A stretch of 14,906 nt of DNA. Source: Nostoc sp. CHAB 5834. Its GTDB lineage: Bacteria; Cyanobacteriota; Cyanobacteriia; Cyanobacteriales; Nostocaceae. The notes under the pieces were generated by a model that ran no database searches, was not told the origin of the DNA, and saw only the letters and a list, made by a program, of their open reading frames with translations. A program made the position numbers and the translations under genes. Below are positions 6,827 to 14,655 of this stretch, piece by piece (within the stretch, counting starts at the first letter, position 1; each line of letters opens with the position of its first letter). The stretch spans positions 1 to 14,906 of the forward strand of contig JAIVFU010000140.1 in assembly GCA_020829485.1 (NCBI GenBank), in the 5' to 3' direction.

Positions 6827-7750
6827 ATGACCGATAAAAAGCAAGAGCTTTCACGCGCTGCCAAGCGCAGGGTTAAACTCACGTACGAAGCCTTTCAGGA
6901 GGAACCAGATGATCGCGAGATGCTCTTTCAAGCTGCCGCCATGTGTCAGGTGTATTTGCCAAAAAAGGAATTGCCAGATCCCAGCGATTTATGGGAGACC
7001 GACAGTGGCAAGTTTTCGATGTCAATGATACCAATCCCACTCACTAATCCGAGAACGCATAAAAGTGAATTTCTAGGGCTACCATATGGCACACGGGCGC
7101 GGATCATATTAGCAAACATCAACACGGTGGCAGTGCAGCGGCAAAACCGCGTGATTGACGTGTCCAGTAATAACTTGACGCAGTTCGTCAAAGAAATGGA
7201 CATGACAGACGGCGGCACGCAAATCACAATGGTGCGGGAGCAAATCGCTCGCCTATCAAACTGTATTATGCGTCTGACGTTCGACGGCGAAGAATGGCAG
7301 GACAATTCGACATTACCGATCATAAGCCGTTTCACGGTATTTAAAGATGGAGGGAAGGTTCAACGCTGGCCGGAGCAGATTGAGCTTTCTGAGCAGTATT
7401 TTAACAACCTTGTCGAGCATGCCGTGCCGCTTTCCAGAACGCACATAGCAGCTCTGTCCAATAATTCCAGCGCATTCGATCTTTATTGTTTTCTAGCGCA
7501 CAGACTTCACCGTATTCCAAGAGGAAAACCGCAGTTTTTGGCATGGGCAACACTAAAGGATCAATTTGGGGCTGAGTACAGTCGAATGGTTGATTTTCGC
7601 GCTAGCTTCAGGCGAACATGGCAAATCGTTAAAAGCCTATACACAGATGCAAGAATAGAGGAAAAAGGAACACGCGGTCTGATGCTATTCAACAGCCCAA
7701 CTCCTATACCTAAACAGTTGATTATCAATTTATTAGACTCAAAAGTGTGA
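6827..7750 (+). CDS. repA: Plasmid replication initiator, RepA type
   Basis: 307 residues. The order of conserved blocks fits the plasmid RepA family (RepA_C type): FLGLPYGTRARIILANINT with AVQRQNRVIDV at about 82-112; NLTQFVKEMDMTDGGTQ with REQIARLS at about 116-144; DLYCFLAHRLHRIPRG at about 218-233; LKDQFGAEYSRMVDFRASF at about 243-261; and a closing strand with LMLFNSPTPIP at about 285-295. Such proteins bind origin repeats as monomers and recruit host DnaA and helicase, and often repress their own promoter. The placement fits: iterons and a DnaA box begin at its stop codon. ATG at 6827. The length is normal for the family. Confidence 0.88.
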   Translation: MTDKKQELSRAAKRRVKLTYEAFQEEPDDREMLFQAAAMCQVYLPKKELPDPSDLWETDSGKFSMSMIPIPLTNPRTHKSEFLGLPYGTRARIILANINTVAVQRQNRVIDVSSNNLTQFVKEMDMTDGGTQITMVREQIARLSNCIMRLTFDGEEWQDNSTLPIISRFTVFKDGGKVQRWPEQIELSEQYFNNLVEHAVPLSRTHIAALSNNSSAFDLYCFLAHRLHRIPRGKPQFLAWATLKDQFGAEYSRMVDFRASFRRTWQIVKSLYTDARIEEKGTRGLMLFNSPTPIPKQLIINLLDSKV

Positions 7751-7763
7751 CACTACCACGGTA
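7747..7763 (-). repeat. Inverted partial iteron over the rep stop codon
   Basis: The minus strand reads TACCGTGGTAGTGTCAC, which matches the iteron CACCGTGGAATAGTCAC in 13 of 17 positions. It covers the stop codon of the initiator gene and points against the three plus-strand iterons. Possibly a weaker initiator site used for control or handcuffing. Confidence 0.6.
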
Positions 7764-7777
7764 AACCCCGTTTTTAA

Positions 7778-7786
7778 TGTGGATAA
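7778..7786 (-). promoter_or_regulatory. DnaA box (perfect consensus)
   Basis: The minus strand reads TTATCCACA, the exact consensus. It sits 22 bases before the first iteron, the standard layout of iteron plasmid origins. A second, one-mismatch box (TTATTCACC, 7804-7812) overlaps the first iteron. Confidence 0.8.
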
Positions 7787-7808
7787 CCCTGTTAATCAGG
7801 CACTTATT

Positions 7809-7872
7809 CACCGTGGAATAGTCACCTATTTCCACCGTGGAGTAGTCACACTTGTCACCGTGGAATAGTCAC
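7809..7872 (+). repeat. Three direct iterons, core of the replication origin (oriV)
   Basis: Copies of CACCGTGGAATAGTCAC lie at 7809-7825, 7833-7849 (one A to G change) and 7856-7872. The spacing is 24 and 23 bases start to start, close to two DNA turns, so bound initiators would lie on one face. Copies two and three continue with AC. They follow a rep gene and a DnaA box and precede an AT-rich stretch. Confidence 0.88.
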
Positions 7873-7880
7873 ACAAACCT

Positions 7881-8035
7881 ATAGTTAAACCCTTTACTAA
7901 AAAATACCTTTATTAGTACTAAAAAACTGTTGAAAAGAAAACGATTTATTTAGTAAATGAACATATGATACTAAAATCATGTGTATTCCCTTTTGCTTTT
8001 TTTAGCATTGTTTCGCCTTTCTGCTAACTTGAGCT
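7881..8035. other. AT-rich stretch of the origin (candidate unwinding region)
   Basis: Strongly AT-rich, with related words TAGTACTAAAA (about 7914-7924), TTTAGTAAATG and GATACTAAAATC spaced through it. It lies beside the iterons, where strand opening normally starts. The right end merges with the leader of the TOPRIM-like gene. Confidence 0.5.
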
Positions 8036-9019
8036 ATGGACATTCAAACGGCCAAGACTATTCCCATTGATGAGCTCCTACAGCGCTTAGGCTGCGAGGT
8101 GGCCAAGACCAGCAACGGCTGTAAATGGTACCGATCCCCCAGCCGAATCGAGAAGACGCCCTCCTTCAAGCTCACCCGCGATGCCTATGGTTGGTATGAT
8201 CACGGTACGGGGGAGGGGGGGAATATCCTTGATCTGGCCTTTCGATTACACTCGGGCCTACCCTTAGTAGGTAAACTCGATGGCCAACACGTTAAAGAAG
8301 CCTTAACCTTTATTGAGCAAGTAATGGGCCTGACGGGCAGTAGTAACTCGCCTGTTCAACGTGTGCCGGTGATAACGCCCGAACCCCATGCCTTCACCTT
8401 GGTTAAGCACACCCCATTCGCCGTCTACGGGCGGGGTAGTTCGCTCACCCCAGCTGCCTTGTACTTGGGGACGCGGGGCGTCAATGCCGAGCGCGTAGCT
8501 CCTTACCTGGAAGATATCACCTTTGTGGGCAGCGATGAGAAGAAGCGCTACGGCTTTGGGGTGCCCAACGTCTCGGGCGGGTATGAGATCCGGCGCTACG
8601 GCGACTGGGCCAAGCGCTCGGTAGGTACCAAAGATATAACTATCTTCAAAGCCGAGCGTATTGTAGCGCCCTGGCATACTTTTTATAGCCTGGTTGATTT
8701 TGGTACATTCATTACAGTCGATAAACCACCCGTTGGGGCTTACAATTACCTAATTATTAACAGTGATAGTCTGGTTGACAAAGCCATTGCGTATTTAGAT
8801 GGCTGGCCAGCCGGATTTATGATTCACTATCCGCATACGGATGAGTCGGGCCAGCGCGCCTACCAGAAGTTAGTCGATTTTCTGGCCGGTCAGGGCTGGA
8901 TGAATGGCAACAAAGCGCAGTTGTACGCCGGCTGCAAGGACTGGACCGAGGCTCGGGAGAAACAACTCGGCTTGACTACCCCGGTCGTTAAATTGCTTCC
9001 CCAATCAACCCCAAACTAA
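8036..9019 (+). CDS. TOPRIM/primase-like plasmid protein with degenerate zinc-finger region
   Basis: 327 residues. Residues 30-66 carry the block WYRSPSRIEKTPSF then YGWYDHGTGEGGNILDLA, which corresponds to the CHC2 zinc-binding region of DnaG-type primases. The paired Cys/His ligands are absent; only Cys20 and Cys29 are nearby. This Cys-less version is common in Bacteroidota plasmid and integrative-element TOPRIM proteins. Residues 236-286 (YNYLIINSDSLVDKAIAYL, then a Gly-rich turn and HTDESGQRAYQKLVDFL) fit a TOPRIM fold, with HTDESG where DxDxxG would be expected, so catalysis is uncertain. It may prime plasmid replication or assist transfer. ATG at 8036, no Shine-Dalgarno. More GC-rich than the rep gene, and it starts right after the origin. 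Confidence 0.8.
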   Translation: MDIQTAKTIPIDELLQRLGCEVAKTSNGCKWYRSPSRIEKTPSFKLTRDAYGWYDHGTGEGGNILDLAFRLHSGLPLVGKLDGQHVKEALTFIEQVMGLTGSSNSPVQRVPVITPEPHAFTLVKHTPFAVYGRGSSLTPAALYLGTRGVNAERVAPYLEDITFVGSDEKKRYGFGVPNVSGGYEIRRYGDWAKRSVGTKDITIFKAERIVAPWHTFYSLVDFGTFITVDKPPVGAYNYLIINSDSLVDKAIAYLDGWPAGFMIHYPHTDESGQRAYQKLVDFLAGQGWMNGNKAQLYAGCKDWTEAREKQLGLTTPVVKLLPQSTPN

Positions 9020-9244
9020 ACGGATCGCTAGCTTGCCTTACCGTGCTGACCCGTATGATCGAAACCGGGCTCGTAGGTTATCTACGAATTGGCCTACTGC
9101 CCTCGATAAACGCAAAGCCTGCCCCACAGTGACGTAAACGGCGACTGTCATTTTAGGGGGTTAGTTTGGCTTCGATAGCTGCTGTATCCGTATAATCATC
9201 GACCTGTCGTCTTCAGGACGTTTGTGGGGGTAAAATGATTGGAT
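9020..9244. other. Non-coding stretch after the TOPRIM-like gene
   Basis: No open frame of note in either direction. A short pair ACAGT/ACTGT near 9128-9150 is too weak for a terminator call. Nothing else was recognised. Confidence 0.5.
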
Positions 9245-9322
9245 CAATCCGTTGCGTAACCGGTTATGTAACGGTTTTTAAACGGTTTCAATCCGTTACA
9301 CAACCGGTTACGCAACGGATTG
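9245..9322. repeat. Large inverted repeat (30-bp arms, 18-nt loop), element E1
   Basis: Arms 9245-9274 and 9293-9322 are reverse complements with one mismatch (at 9266/9301). Each arm contains the self-complementary word AACCGGTT, so alternative folds are possible. The loop contains AAACGGTTTC. Related sequence at 11399-11450 shares its right half (see findings). An adjacent 14-bp perfect palindrome, GTACTCGCGAGTAC, lies at 9330-9343, and a 6-bp hairpin CCGTTC-TGCT-GAACGG at 9395-9410. Confidence 0.8.
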
Positions 9323-9329
9323 GAAACCG

Positions 9330-9343
9330 GTACTCGCGAGTAC
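9330..9343. repeat. Perfect 14-bp palindrome
   Basis: GTACTCGCGAGTAC reads identically on both strands and directly follows E1. It could be a dimeric repressor site for the downstream kinase gene, or part of the repeat element. Confidence 0.6.
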
Positions 9344-9575
9344 ATAACCCGTGACCACAACGACTTGACCGTATCTCTCTTTAAAGTCTACAAACCGTTC
9401 TGCTGAACGGGAGTAAAGTAAAATATAGTTTGGGTATATCATTTTAGTACCGCTCAACACCGGTCAGTTACATCCGTATTGCTATAAAAGAACCATCTTT
9501 TGTTATCTTTCGTCCACGATCGACCACTGGCCTAGGTAGTTGGTCGACACTCAACGAATCAATTCTTTTCTCATA

Positions 9576-10826
9576 ATGCTTGCGAATCCTGACCCCCACG
9601 GGGCCCTGCAGCAAAGCCAGGAGCGGTTTCAGGCGGCCATCGAAGCCGTCGAAGGTATTTTATGGACCAACGATGCAACGGGTCAGATGGTAGGGATACA
9701 GCCGGGCTGGACGGCGCTCACGGGGCAAACCCAGGACCAGTACCAGGGATATGGCTGGGCGGCAGCGGTCCATCCCGATGATCGCCAGGCCACCATCAGA
9801 GCCTGGCAACAAGCCGTCACCGAGCGCCGCCTGTTTCTGTTTGAACACCGGCTCCGGCTGGTGGATGGCACCTGGGGACTGTTTTCAATCCGGGCCGTCC
9901 CCGTACTGGAAGCCGATGGATCGATCCGGGAGTGGGTCGGGGTCCACACCAATATCACCCGCCAACGGCAAGCCGAACGGGCCTTGAGCGAGAGCGAAGA
10001 ACGCTACCGGCTCCTGTCCATTGATCTCGAGCAGCAGGTACATACCCGGACGCTGGCCTTAGCCGCCGCCAATCAGGAACTCGAGAGCGCCAACCAGTTA
10101 TTGCAGCAATCCAACGAAAACCTCCAGGCGTTTGCCTACGTGGCCAGCCACGACTTACAGGAACCCCTACGGAAAATACAATCGTTTGGGGAGTTGCTGA
10201 AAAACCAGTATGCCGCACAGCTGGGTGAAGGCAGGCAGTACGTAGAGCGCATGCAGGCGGCTGCCGGCCGAATGAGTACCCTGATTACGGACCTGCTCAA
10301 CTTTTCCCGACTCTCCGCCGAACCAATCGTGCCGGAACGGCTCCGTTTGAACGGTATCCTTGAGCTGGCCCTGCGGGATTTGGATTTTAGTATCGAGGAG
10401 ACGGGGGCTCATGTTCAGATTGATCCGTTACCCGAAATTATGGGGGATCCCGCCCAGTTAGGCCAACTCTTCCAGAATCTGATCAGTAACGCGTTGAAAT
10501 TTCGTCAACCGGGTATTGCTCCTGCCGTTCATATCCGCGCTAGACAGGTGCTGCAGGCTGATTTGCCCGCGTCGGTTCAACCCGTCGACCGTTCCGTATC
10601 CTACCACCAGATTGACATTGCCGATAATGGCATTGGCTTTGACCAGCACCAGGCGGAGGTAATCTTTCAGCTCTTCCAGCGCTTGCATGGTCGGTCCCGG
10701 TATAGGGGAACAGGCATTGGTCTGGCCATCGCCCGAAAAGTTGTACTCAACCACGGGGGAGCGATCACGGCTACCAGCCAACCGGGACAGGGTACAACCT
10801 TCAGTGTCTATCTACCGCAACCCTGA
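9576..10826 (+). CDS. PAS-domain sensor histidine kinase
   Basis: 416 residues from the ATG at 9576; a TTG start at 9540 would add twelve residues with no obvious purpose. There are no membrane segments, so it is a cytosolic kinase. Residues about 10-130 form a PAS/PAC domain (RFQAAIEAVEGILWTND near the start, WVGVHTNITRQRQAE at the end). A coiled coil runs about 133-185. The phosphoacceptor is His192 in ASHDLQEPLRKIQSF, of the bacteriophytochrome-like HisKA type. The ATPase has Asn305 (N box), DNGIG at 350-354 and GTGIGL at 378-383, and the protein ends directly after the last strand. All catalytic residues are present. This kinase type commonly works with Rcp1-like receivers, and the one at 2112-2540 is a candidate partner. 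The upstream region carries large inverted repeats. Confidence 0.94.
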   Translation: MLANPDPHGALQQSQERFQAAIEAVEGILWTNDATGQMVGIQPGWTALTGQTQDQYQGYGWAAAVHPDDRQATIRAWQQAVTERRLFLFEHRLRLVDGTWGLFSIRAVPVLEADGSIREWVGVHTNITRQRQAERALSESEERYRLLSIDLEQQVHTRTLALAAANQELESANQLLQQSNENLQAFAYVASHDLQEPLRKIQSFGELLKNQYAAQLGEGRQYVERMQAAAGRMSTLITDLLNFSRLSAEPIVPERLRLNGILELALRDLDFSIEETGAHVQIDPLPEIMGDPAQLGQLFQNLISNALKFRQPGIAPAVHIRARQVLQADLPASVQPVDRSVSYHQIDIADNGIGFDQHQAEVIFQLFQRLHGRSRYRGTGIGLAIARKVVLNHGGAITATSQPGQGTTFSVYLPQP

Positions 10827-12235
10827 CAACCCCCGTTGGGTGCTCAAGAAGCCAGGGTATGACGTATTCTCGACGGCACCAGGTCATTAACCATCGTCGT
10901 CCGGCATAAAAATAGCCTGTTGGTTGAGTCATTGACCAGGCTGGCGTAAATGGCCAACCTGTAGACGTGGGTGTAAGTCGCGATAACCAGTAATTTCAAA
11001 AACGTATTCCATCCGTTCGCTACGGGAAGGGCTGCCCGTGGCGGTCAGGCATACGTCAGCATCCGCCAATCCTATGGCTTTAGGCCTTGCTGATGAGCAA
11101 GGGGTGAATATAGTCGTGTCAACCGAGCGACGAGTTCATGGTTTTAATCGAGCGTTCATTCGACAGAGCAGCCATTCATGCCCAAAAACACCTTATTTTT
11201 CCTATCCTCTTTTGGTACGTTAAACGTAAAAAAGATACGTCTGCTCGCATTCCATTGGGGATAATTGCGCTAGTCCAGGCTTGTCGGTAGGCATACGCCC
11301 AAACGGCATTAGAATCGGCTACCTTGGCCTAGGCAACGTGACTCCTATCTCGAGAAGTGGTAGATAAAACCGTTGGTTACTCGTTTTTGAGCCGATAGAA
11401 ACGGTTTCTAATCGGTTACCGAACCGTTAGGGTAACGAACAGAAACCGTTTCTAATTTGATAAAAACTTCATTCGATTCGTCCTTCTGAGTGCTCAATGC
11501 CTACTCTTACCTGAAATTAATGGGACGTTTTTATGAACCAAAGTATATTATTAGGCATTTTTAGTAACTATAACAATTATATCCATTGTCAATAACTATT
11601 TAACGCATACGAGTTGCTAAGCCATCACGGTTATCAATTCAAAAAAGATAGTTGTAACGGGATTAATCAGTGTCCTGTTGATGAGGAGGGCATGAAAAAA
11701 ACATGAATCTACTTTTGTAACTATAGTCCGTGCTACTGATTAGATAAACCAAAAACAGCTTCACATGCTAATAAATGGCCCATTATGGCTAATAATCTAT
11801 CATGCTAGTCTACTTACGTATATACATCATTGACCATCAGACTATTAAATGGTAGGTGATTTGTCCAAGTTAAAGGCGTACCATTGTCTGGATTGCCGCC
11901 TAAACGACGAATCGCCATGCCCATTCTCACCAGTCGGCCACGCTGTCGACACCCTCTTGCTTTCTGTTGCCGTGGGCGCTACCCAGTACGCATAACCCCA
12001 GATCTGATACGCCTTGACGCTTATACTAATGGCGAAACGTAGCGACAAACATGCCGGCCAGTTGAGGACAATAGCCTCAGGACACGAGCCCCTATTTAAT
12101 CGGTTTCTTTTACCCAAACGCGTACCCTTTACCTGATTCACCCCGGGCTGGCGTGGTCAGGTTTTTCCCGGCGTTGGTCAAGCTTGCGCTGCTGGTCGTT
12201 CGCCCCAACGGGTTTTATCCATTCACCATTCTTTT
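10827..12235. other. 1.4-kb region without a convincing gene
   Basis: Short frames exist (61 codons plus at 11038-11223 with GTG start; 98 codons minus at 11845-12141 with GTG start), but their composition is rich in Ser, Arg and Trp, and I recognise no family. The region contains repeat element E2 (11396-11454), an AT-rich part at about 11480-11840, and a GC-rich part at about 11850-12200. A Shine-Dalgarno-like GAGGAGGG at about 11683 precedes a five-codon frame (MKKT then stop), probably by chance. It looks like decayed DNA. Confidence 0.5.
11396..11454. repeat. Nested inverted repeat, element E2 (related to E1)
   Basis: Outer arms 11396-11409 and 11441-11454 are exact 14-base reverse complements. 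Each is itself nearly palindromic (AGAAACGGTTTCT). Inner arms GTTACC/GGTAAC (11415-11420 and 11431-11436) close a 10-base loop. The words AAACGGTTTC, CGGTTAC and GAAACCG recur in E1 in the same order and spacing. Confidence 0.7.
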
Positions 12236-13288
12236 ATGAACTACTCCCATTTACTGCTTACGCTGGGCCTGTTTACCTGTTTTTCAACCGCCACCCTTGC
12301 CCAGACACCACCAACGAGCCCCTTGGTAACTAGCTATGACCAACCCGACAGTGTCAAGGTTGGCGCTTTACTGACCAGCCTAACGGTTAGCGAGACAGAC
12401 CCCAAGCCCTTCCAGGCTGGCCTGCAAACCGACCTGGGGGCTGTCTGGTTGAATGCCCGGGGGCAACAAAAGAGCGTCATCTTTAGCTTCCCCGCTGGCG
12501 CTACGGTGGTGGCAACCGGCATCGATGTGCAGCCATCGGGGCCGGGTAAGTTAGCCTGGCCTGTCGACTGGCAGGCCAATAAAACCTATCAGCTCATGCT
12601 GGTGGTCGCGCTTTCCGATACGACTGCCAAAAACATGCTTTACTCGGGCTACCTGTTCATGCCAGAGGAGAACAAGTGGAAACTAATTGGTAGTTGTCTG
12701 ATTGATGGGCAACGAACTACGCTGAAAAATCCAGCCACGTTTACCTCAGTTAACAACAAAGCGGATTCAGCAGCCCGATTCACCGAGGTATGGCTCCGGC
12801 GGACCGATCGTAGTTGGAAAAATTTATCAAGTACCGCTATGCCAGCACCCGTAATTACCTTCAAGGATGGTTACCTTGATAGCGATGAGCAGTACAAACG
12901 GGAAAAGGAGCAGATTGAGAACGCCGTTGTCGAAGGTAAATCAGAAAAGCTTACCTATAAAGACGGTATATATTACGCCATGATGCGGGAGGGCACGGGC
13001 AAACAGGTCAGTCTGACGGATTCGATTGTCGTGTTCGTTAATGGCTATCAGTTCCATAACAAGGCTGTGTTTTGGCAGCAACTCGACAAACCCATCACGT
13101 TTCCACTGTCCAGATTAATCAAGGGGTTCCAACTTGGCCTACCCTTATGTCGGGTTGGGAGCAAAATCAAGCTGGTTATTCCGTCTTTGTATGCTTACAA
13201 TATAGCAACGTCCAGTCCTTTGTTTTACCCCAATAGTACCCTTGCTTTTGAGGTAGAATTGCTTGGCGTAAAACCGGCCACCAACTAA
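12236..13288 (+). CDS. Secreted DUF3472 protein with C-terminal FKBP-type peptidyl-prolyl isomerase domain
   Basis: 350 residues with a signal peptide (hydrophobic 5-20, cleavage probably after TLAQ at 23), so exported. Residues about 45-205 fit DUF3472: VIFSFPAGAT, a Gly-rich loop, WPVDWQANKTYQLMLVV, then YSGYLFMPEENKWKLIGSCLID, and FTEVWLRRTDRSWKNL. Residues about 235-346 fit an FKBP fold: VSLTDSIVVFVNGYQF, PLSRLIKGFQLGLPLCRVGSKIKLVIPSLYAY, and PNSTLAFEVELL. The Asp and Tyr-Gly positions of classical FKBP active sites are partly changed (AYNIA rather than AYG), so isomerase activity is uncertain. Its neighbour 31 bases downstream is a cyclophilin, suggesting an envelope folding operon. ATG at 12236. 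Confidence 0.8.
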   Translation: MNYSHLLLTLGLFTCFSTATLAQTPPTSPLVTSYDQPDSVKVGALLTSLTVSETDPKPFQAGLQTDLGAVWLNARGQQKSVIFSFPAGATVVATGIDVQPSGPGKLAWPVDWQANKTYQLMLVVALSDTTAKNMLYSGYLFMPEENKWKLIGSCLIDGQRTTLKNPATFTSVNNKADSAARFTEVWLRRTDRSWKNLSSTAMPAPVITFKDGYLDSDEQYKREKEQIENAVVEGKSEKLTYKDGIYYAMMREGTGKQVSLTDSIVVFVNGYQFHNKAVFWQQLDKPITFPLSRLIKGFQLGLPLCRVGSKIKLVIPSLYAYNIATSSPLFYPNSTLAFEVELLGVKPATN

Positions 13289-13319
13289 CAAAACGTCCCA
13301 ACTCAATCCCAATGCCTCC

Positions 13320-14258
13320 ATGAACAAACAATGTACATTCCTCGCTGCGGTTATGCTGATGGCTGGTTTGATGGCGGCTACTCCTCCAGGCAAACCGGGT
13401 AAGCGACCGAGCGCGGCCCGATTTGCTTCTAAGGTGGCGGCTCCGAAAACACCGGCCTCTTCACCGGCCGGTTTTCAGGCCATGTTGACGGCCTATTGGC
13501 CAACCTTCACTGTCTCTGCATTTAGCGCTTTTTTTCTCTTCTTCATTTTACTCTCGTCTTTAACTAACGCTCAGAACCCAAACGCTGGGCTTCGTCAGAA
13601 AAAAGACTACCTAGTCACGATGACGACTGATTTCGGCACGATGCGCCTGATTTTGCATGACCAAACACCGAAGCACAAAGCCAACTTTATTAAACTTACT
13701 GACGAGCATTTTTTTGATGGACTGCTGTTTCACCGGGTTATCGAAAATTTCATGATTCAGGGTGGAGACCCACAATCGCGCACGGCTGTGGCCGGGCAAT
13801 CGCTAGGCTATGGCGATGTCGGCTACCGGATTCCAGCAGAATTTGCTCCCAATTTATTTCACCGTAAGGGAGCCTTGGCGGCTGCAGGAAGCAAAAATCC
13901 TGAAAAAGCATCGAGCGGTTGTCAGTTTTACCTGGTCCAGGGCCTCGTCTGGACCGATTCGTCGCTGAACGACCAGCTTGAACACGGGCTAAAATGGGGC
14001 GGGGGCCGGATACCGGGGGGCCGGGTACCTACCCAAGCCCAACGGCAAGTGTATAAAACTATCGGCGGAACCCCGTACTTAGATGGAGCCTTCACGGTCT
14101 TCGGCGAAGTGATCGACAATCTGGCCGTCATCGACAGCATTGCCAAACAACCCCGCGGCCCTGCCGACCGACCAACCACCGATATTAAAATAACGGTTTC
14201 GGGCGAGTGGATCAAAAAGAAGAAGATTACAAAACAGTTTGGGTACATTTTTCAATAA
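13320..14258 (+). CDS. Exported cyclophilin-type peptidyl-prolyl cis-trans isomerase with unusual N-terminus
   Basis: 312 residues. The cyclophilin domain is about 96-298: LLFHRVIENFMIQGGDP at 135-151 with the catalytic Arg139 and Gln147, then GALAAAGSKNPEKASSGCQFYLVQG at 184-208, and LDGAFTVFGEVI at 254-265. A family insertion of about 30 residues (WTDSSLNDQLEHGLKWGGGR and following) lies between the last two, as in longer bacterial cyclophilins. The N-terminus has two leader-like segments: residues 5-20, and then a much better one at 62-84 (FSAFFLFFILLSSLTNAQ), separated by a basic/proline-rich linker. An in-frame ATG at 13482 would start right before the second leader and is a credible true start (258 residues). 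The linker DNA contains a GAAAAC...GTTTTC hairpin at about 13445-13476. Upstream partner: the DUF3472-FKBP gene. Confidence 0.9.
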   Translation: MNKQCTFLAAVMLMAGLMAATPPGKPGKRPSAARFASKVAAPKTPASSPAGFQAMLTAYWPTFTVSAFSAFFLFFILLSSLTNAQNPNAGLRQKKDYLVTMTTDFGTMRLILHDQTPKHKANFIKLTDEHFFDGLLFHRVIENFMIQGGDPQSRTAVAGQSLGYGDVGYRIPAEFAPNLFHRKGALAAAGSKNPEKASSGCQFYLVQGLVWTDSSLNDQLEHGLKWGGGRIPGGRVPTQAQRQVYKTIGGTPYLDGAFTVFGEVIDNLAVIDSIAKQPRGPADRPTTDIKITVSGEWIKKKKITKQFGYIFQ

Positions 14259-14371
14259 CAAAAATCCTCCTCACCGGTGCAAACGGATTGCTGGGCCAAA
14301 AAATAGTTGACTTACTGGCTGGTCACGATTCGGTTAACCTCATTGCCACAGCGCCGACCTCGGTGGTCTAA
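14255..14371 (+). pseudogene. N-terminal fragment of an NAD(P)-dependent SDR / epimerase-like protein
   Basis: The frame reads ITKILLTGANGLLGQKIVDL and on to VNLIAT, the first strand, the TGxxGxxG nucleotide-binding loop and the next helix and strand of an extended short-chain dehydrogenase. It breaks after about 30 residues and reaches a stop at 14369-14371. Where an ATG would be expected there is ATA (14255-14257), overlapping the cyclophilin stop TAA. It joins directly to M13 peptidase sequence, so most of the gene has been deleted. Confidence 0.75.
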
Positions 14372-14655
14372 CCATTGCCTACGATGCCTTTAAGAAAACT
14401 ACGCAAGGTCAGGGTAACGCTAAGATTGACAGGTTCACACCCGACCAACGGTTCTTCCTGTCGTGGGCGCAGGTTTGGCGGGCCAACATGCTGCCCGAAT
14501 CGCAGGCTCAACAACTCTTGACCGATCCGCACGCACCCAGCCAGTATCGTTGCAATGACCCGCTAACCCATATTGATGTCTGGTACGAAGCGTTCAGCGT
14601 GCAACCGAACCAGAAAATGTACAAGGCTCCTGACCAGCGAATTAAGGTCTGGTAA
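14356..14655 (+). pseudogene. C-terminal fragment of an M13 (neprilysin/PepO-like) metallopeptidase
   Basis: About 99 residues ending at TAA 14653-14655. The frame starts with DLGGLTIAYDAFKKT, the stretch that directly follows the zinc-ligand Glu in M13 peptidases. It continues with FTPDQRFFLSWAQVWRANM, a DPHAPSQYR block, VWYEAFSVQPNQKMY and RIKVW at the very end, all hallmarks of the M13 C-terminus. The zinc HExxH motif and the Glu ligand lie upstream in the normal protein and are missing here. It is therefore a dead remnant with an intact tail. Confidence 0.85.

Noticed and set aside
7809..7872. CRISPR-like spaced repeats
   Set aside because: Repeats are only 17 bp with 6-7 bp between them, the geometry of iterons next to a rep gene.
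9245..9322. CRISPR array
   Set aside because: The repeats are one large inverted repeat with overlapping palindromic words, not regularly spaced direct repeats with unique spacers; no cas genes are present.
11683..11705. Strong Shine-Dalgarno-like GAGGAGGG followed by a tiny frame (MKKT)
   Set aside because: Bacteroidota rarely depend on Shine-Dalgarno sequences and the frame has only four codons; no downstream gene benefits from it.
11845..12141. 98-codon minus-strand frame with GTG start
   Set aside because: Composition rich in Arg, Ser and Trp, no recognisable domain, no start context; a suspected similarity to a translated segment near 11230-11340 was too weak to keep.
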